Part shown: in pieces, positions 43,822 through 46,583 of the stretch
Numbering within the stretch: the first letter of the stretch is position 1
Layout of the letters: each line of letters starts with the position of its first letter
From: Saprospiraceae bacterium
GTDB taxonomy: Bacteria > Bacteroidota > Bacteroidia > Chitinophagales > Saprospiraceae
Assembly: GCA_029212405.1 (NCBI GenBank)
Contig: JARGNR010000050.1
Location: 1 to 46,583 of the forward strand
Reading direction: 5' to 3'
DNA length: 46,583 bases
Notes under the pieces: generated by a model
Told to the model about the DNA's origin: nothing
Databases searched by the model: none
Seen by the model: only the letters and a program-made list of their open reading frames with translations
Program-made: the position numbers and the translations under genes

Positions 43822-46583
43822 ATGAAACCATTTTATAAGTTGCTGCTAGCAGCTCTGGTAAGCGTATGCCTTCAACTTAACGCACAAGCTTTTCAAAGTC
43901 CAACACTCCCTTATGATTTATTTTTTGTTGGAATAGATTCTGATATCAATTCAAGTGGAGATGACCAACTTATTTTGATGACTTCCAGAGATATCACTTC
44001 AGGATATCAATTTGGAATTTCTAATGGACTTTCTAATAACGGTCAATGGGAAAGTCGTGAAGCTTCAATGGAATATATTAACATTACGTATCTTAGTAAT
44101 GATATCATCCCCAAAGGAGCAGCACTTAAGATAGACTTTTCTTCTTCAGCAATAGAAATAGAATCTAACGGGAAATCCATCACAGGTGATTTTTCGATTG
44201 TGTACAGCTCTAATTACAATGGGGACTTTGTGAAGGCATCTTCTTTTTATGTTTCCATCTTTAATGGAATAATGACAGGATCCGGGACAAAGCATAATCT
44301 ACTTGGATCAACGTTAGATGTGCTTGCGTATGGTATTACTCCAGTTGAATCTCAAGCTTTAACGTTGTCTAGAACCGTAGAGAACAAAGAAGTTTTAATT
44401 CAAACTCAAACTGGAAGCTCTTTAGCAAAGAGAGTTGATATTCAGAATTGCGACCTATGCGATATTTTGTTGTTGATTTTGTATTCAGACGATTGGTTGG
44501 ACCTGCCGAATACTTTTGGCTTTGATTTAAGTGCTATTCCATTTGATATTCGGGATTGTATACAAGTGGATTGTGGGGGTGATATTTTAATTGATACTAT
44601 TGATTGTTATAACCTAAGTATTTCTTCAATTCCTTGCGATACAATTGTTTCTTATGAATGGTCAAAAGTTATAGATTCTCAATTTTTTATTTTAGAATCT
44701 GGATCAAGTGGTCCAATTCCTGATCTCTCTGTGAAATCAAAAGTCTTACATCAACTAACAGTTATATGCAGCGATGGATGTACTTATACCTATGATTATT
44801 ATCCAGATTGTTGGGAAGATGGGTGTGACTTTAACATCGCTGTTGACGCAAATAATTGTATTTTGACTGTCACTATGGATGGCTGCGCCAATCCCGAATA
44901 TCAATGGAATGTGATAACTGGTGAAGGTTCTTACATTATTGCAAACAGTAATGCACCATCGATAATAGCCGAGCAGAATGGGACCTATTTTGTTGACATT
45001 CTAGGCTGCCCAGATTGTGAAGTAGCCAGCTCTGATACCATTAGCGTTAATTGTGGGGAAACATGTAACTGTTCAATAAATTTTTATGAAGATGAATGTT
45101 TGTTGTATTTAAATGATATTGATTGCAACGAATATATAGGCGAACTTTACTATTCCCCAGATTTCGGGATGAATTGGTATTTTATTGATGTCTCTAGTTT
45201 TCCATTTGATCCAAGTCCATACGGAAACGGATCATATAAATATGTAATGGCAAATTCAGATTGTGAATATATCGAAAGTGAAGTATATCTGGAGTGCTAT
45301 ACCCCGTGCGATATAATATATTTAACCTCTAGCTTTAATCAAGAATGTAATTTGACATTTAATTGGCTGGACTGTTCAAATCCTGAATTACAGATTTTGT
45401 ATGCCAATGACTGCTTAAATTATACTCCTGGTGGTGCAACCCTTATCTCTTTAGTGTCTTTGCCAGATGGATCAGGATGGGCTGAATATGAAGCAGATCA
45501 TACTTCTGGCTGTTATCAACTTCAAATGCAATGTAATGAAGATTGCGAAGTAAAGTCTGATTCTTTGGAGGTAGATGATTGTTGTACTAGTAGTTTTGAA
45601 ATTGTAGATACAAATTGTTCACTGTCTGGAATAAATATTCCTTGCACTGGTATGTTTTCATACACTATACTAGAAAACGGCATCATTATTCAGTCTGGTC
45701 AAGGTACAAGTTTACCTGCGGTCAATGTTAATAATAACGCTATTTATCAAATCACCATAGAGTGTGGGGGATGCACCTATTACAGTAATTCAATGAGTCT
45801 TAATTGCGGAGATTGTGATGTTAATCCATTGTTATCAATAGAAGATTGTATACTTATTGCTACTGTTGAGAATTGTACGAATCCACAGATTCAGTGGCAA
45901 ATTAAAGAAAATGGAATTTGGGTAGATATTGCTGGAGCGAATGGAAATGTATATGAAATTGTAGAAGATGGAACATATCAATACCTTGTTTCTGGATGTG
46001 GATGCACAGATGAACCAATAGATTCAGATGACTATTATTCATCTTGTTTTTTACCTTGCGATTGTTATATAGATATCTCCTTGGACACTGTTAATTGCAT
46101 TATAAATAGTAATGATCCCAATTGTGATTTGATTATAAGTACTGAGTGGTTTGTTTTCATTGATAATACATGGTTACACTTACCACAGTTTAGTGGTTCA
46201 AATTCAATAATTCCTGAATTTAATGGCGTATATAAAAAAGAAATAACAACAAAGAATTGCGGAATAAAAAAAGAAGAAATTAATGTAAGCTGCATTATTG
46301 ATTGTGATGAATTGGATGTGTGGTTAATTTCAAATGAATGCACTATTACTGTTCAATGGGAGGGCTGTTTTGGACAAAATAATTTCTTATGGACAATGAC
46401 TCCTGCTTCTCAAAATTGTGGGACTAGTGGAATTCCTGCATCTCCTGACTATGAGATTATTTCTCAAACAGGAAGTCCATTGGATGGTATTGGAAGTATG
46501 GAAATATTGCCTTCTGTGGATGGATGTTATACGTTTACCATAACATGCAACGCAAATTGTACGGATAGCATTAGTTCCAACTT
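43822..46583 (+). CDS. Cysteine-rich repeat surface protein, 3' end outside window
   Basis: Open from ATG 43822 to the window's end without a stop: 920 codons of a larger protein. Signal peptide at 1-24 (YKLLLAALVSVCLQLNAQA). Residues about 25-215 are a cysteine-free beta domain (SGYQFGISNGLSNNGQWESR, GDFSIVYSSNYNGDFVKASS). From about residue 215 on there are cysteine-rich units of 75-90 residues, at least seven by eye, each starting near a C-x-C or CD pair, with a C-L/I-x-V core followed by C-xNP-x-x-QW (DGCANPEYQWNVI, ENCTNPQIQWQIK, LDCSNPELQILY), and closing on VNC, LNC or VSC. They look like Ig-like beta-sandwiches with disulfides, as in Bacteroidota gliding/adhesion proteins. Exported to the surface is inferred; a C-terminal sorting domain would be outside the window. 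Confidence 0.8.
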   Translation, partial: MKPFYKLLLAALVSVCLQLNAQAFQSPTLPYDLFFVGIDSDINSSGDDQLILMTSRDITSGYQFGISNGLSNNGQWESREASMEYINITYLSNDIIPKGAALKIDFSSSAIEIESNGKSITGDFSIVYSSNYNGDFVKASSFYVSIFNGIMTGSGTKHNLLGSTLDVLAYGITPVESQALTLSRTVENKEVLIQTQTGSSLAKRVDIQNCDLCDILLLILYSDDWLDLPNTFGFDLSAIPFDIRDCIQVDCGGDILIDTIDCYNLSISSIPCDTIVSYEWSKVIDSQFFILESGSSGPIPDLSVKSKVLHQLTVICSDGCTYTYDYYPDCWEDGCDFNIAVDANNCILTVTMDGCANPEYQWNVITGEGSYIIANSNAPSIIAEQNGTYFVDILGCPDCEVASSDTISVNCGETCNCSINFYEDECLLYLNDIDCNEYIGELYYSPDFGMNWYFIDVSSFPFDPSPYGNGSYKYVMANSDCEYIESEVYLECYTPCDIIYLTSSFNQECNLTFNWLDCSNPELQILYANDCLNYTPGGATLISLVSLPDGSGWAEYEADHTSGCYQLQMQCNEDCEVKSDSLEVDDCCTSSFEIVDTNCSLSGINIPCTGMFSYTILENGIIIQSGQGTSLPAVNVNNNAIYQITIECGGCTYYSNSMSLNCGDCDVNPLLSIEDCILIATVENCTNPQIQWQIKENGIWVDIAGANGNVYEIVEDGTYQYLVSGCGCTDEPIDSDDYYSSCFLPCDCYIDISLDTVNCIINSNDPNCDLIISTEWFVFIDNTWLHLPQFSGSNSIIPEFNGVYKKEITTKNCGIKKEEINVSCIIDCDELDVWLISNECTITVQWEGCFGQNNFLWTMTPASQNCGTSGIPASPDYEIISQTGSPLDGIGSMEILPSVDGCYTFTITCNANCTDSISSN

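Noticed and set aside
46065-46343. Minus-strand 92-codon frame inside the repeat protein
   Set aside because: Antisense shadow of the long plus-strand reading frame.

Overview
The window looks like a chromosomal segment of an AT-rich Bacteroidota. The evidence is the gene families (DUF4199, DUF5606, a YfgM-like TPR protein, VPS10/BNR-repeat secreted proteins, peptidase-S74-type tail-fibre adhesin) and promoter-like TAnnTTTG boxes. A free-living, possibly marine, member of the Saprospiria/Cytophagia type is my guess. No plasmid, phage-structural, transposase or CRISPR genes are visible.

Layout. (a) 178-6234, plus strand: a SWIM zinc-finger protein, a 979-aa helical-repeat protein (probably DUF6493), a DUF695-type protein and a small membrane protein in one run. 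(b) 6426-7964: a pyruvate-kinase-like enzyme with an N-terminal extension and no C-terminal PK domain, convergent with a secreted esterase (8161-9390); a shared hairpin lies between them. (c) 9613-12505: a small unknown protein, a 602-aa secreted protein, and a small DUF3592-like membrane protein gene apparently broken by one extra G; an 18-bp perfect inverted repeat precedes it. (d) 12522-21706, minus strand: three adjacent genes for large secreted proteins (leucine-rich repeats; GLPGLI-like/YD-like; BNR-PKD-LamG with a tail-fibre-like C-terminus). (e) 21910-26888, minus strand: the most interesting locus. A head-repeat/endosialidase-chaperone adhesin, a 52-aa gene overlapping both neighbours, a TPR histidine kinase that seems to start at CTG, and a LuxR-type response regulator form a tight operon, followed by a secreted 204-aa protein with its own promoter. 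The adhesin and the 204-aa gene carry the same 20-bp palindromic site exactly 23 bp upstream of their -7 boxes, which suggests that the response regulator controls both.

(f) 27100-31199: YfgM-like TPR protein and a VPS10/BNR secreted protein. (g) 31607-33720: a membrane-anchored LuxR-type regulator, a DUF4199 protein with two matching 10-bp palindromes upstream, and rlmF. (h) 34145-39248, minus strand: EI24/CysZ-like membrane protein, DUF5606 protein and dnaE. (i) 39589-42190: a small anchored protein, a seven-helix membrane protein, a sensor-less histidine kinase and a NarL-type regulator, with overlapping genes, so a split-sensor two-component system. (j) 42760-42833: a CAU-anticodon tRNA with its own promoter and terminator. 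(k) 43822 to the end: the first 920 codons of a cysteine-rich repeat surface protein that runs off the window, behind an unusually long (about 950 nt) structured non-coding region.

All functional calls come from reading motifs and family resemblance by eye; no database search was run.
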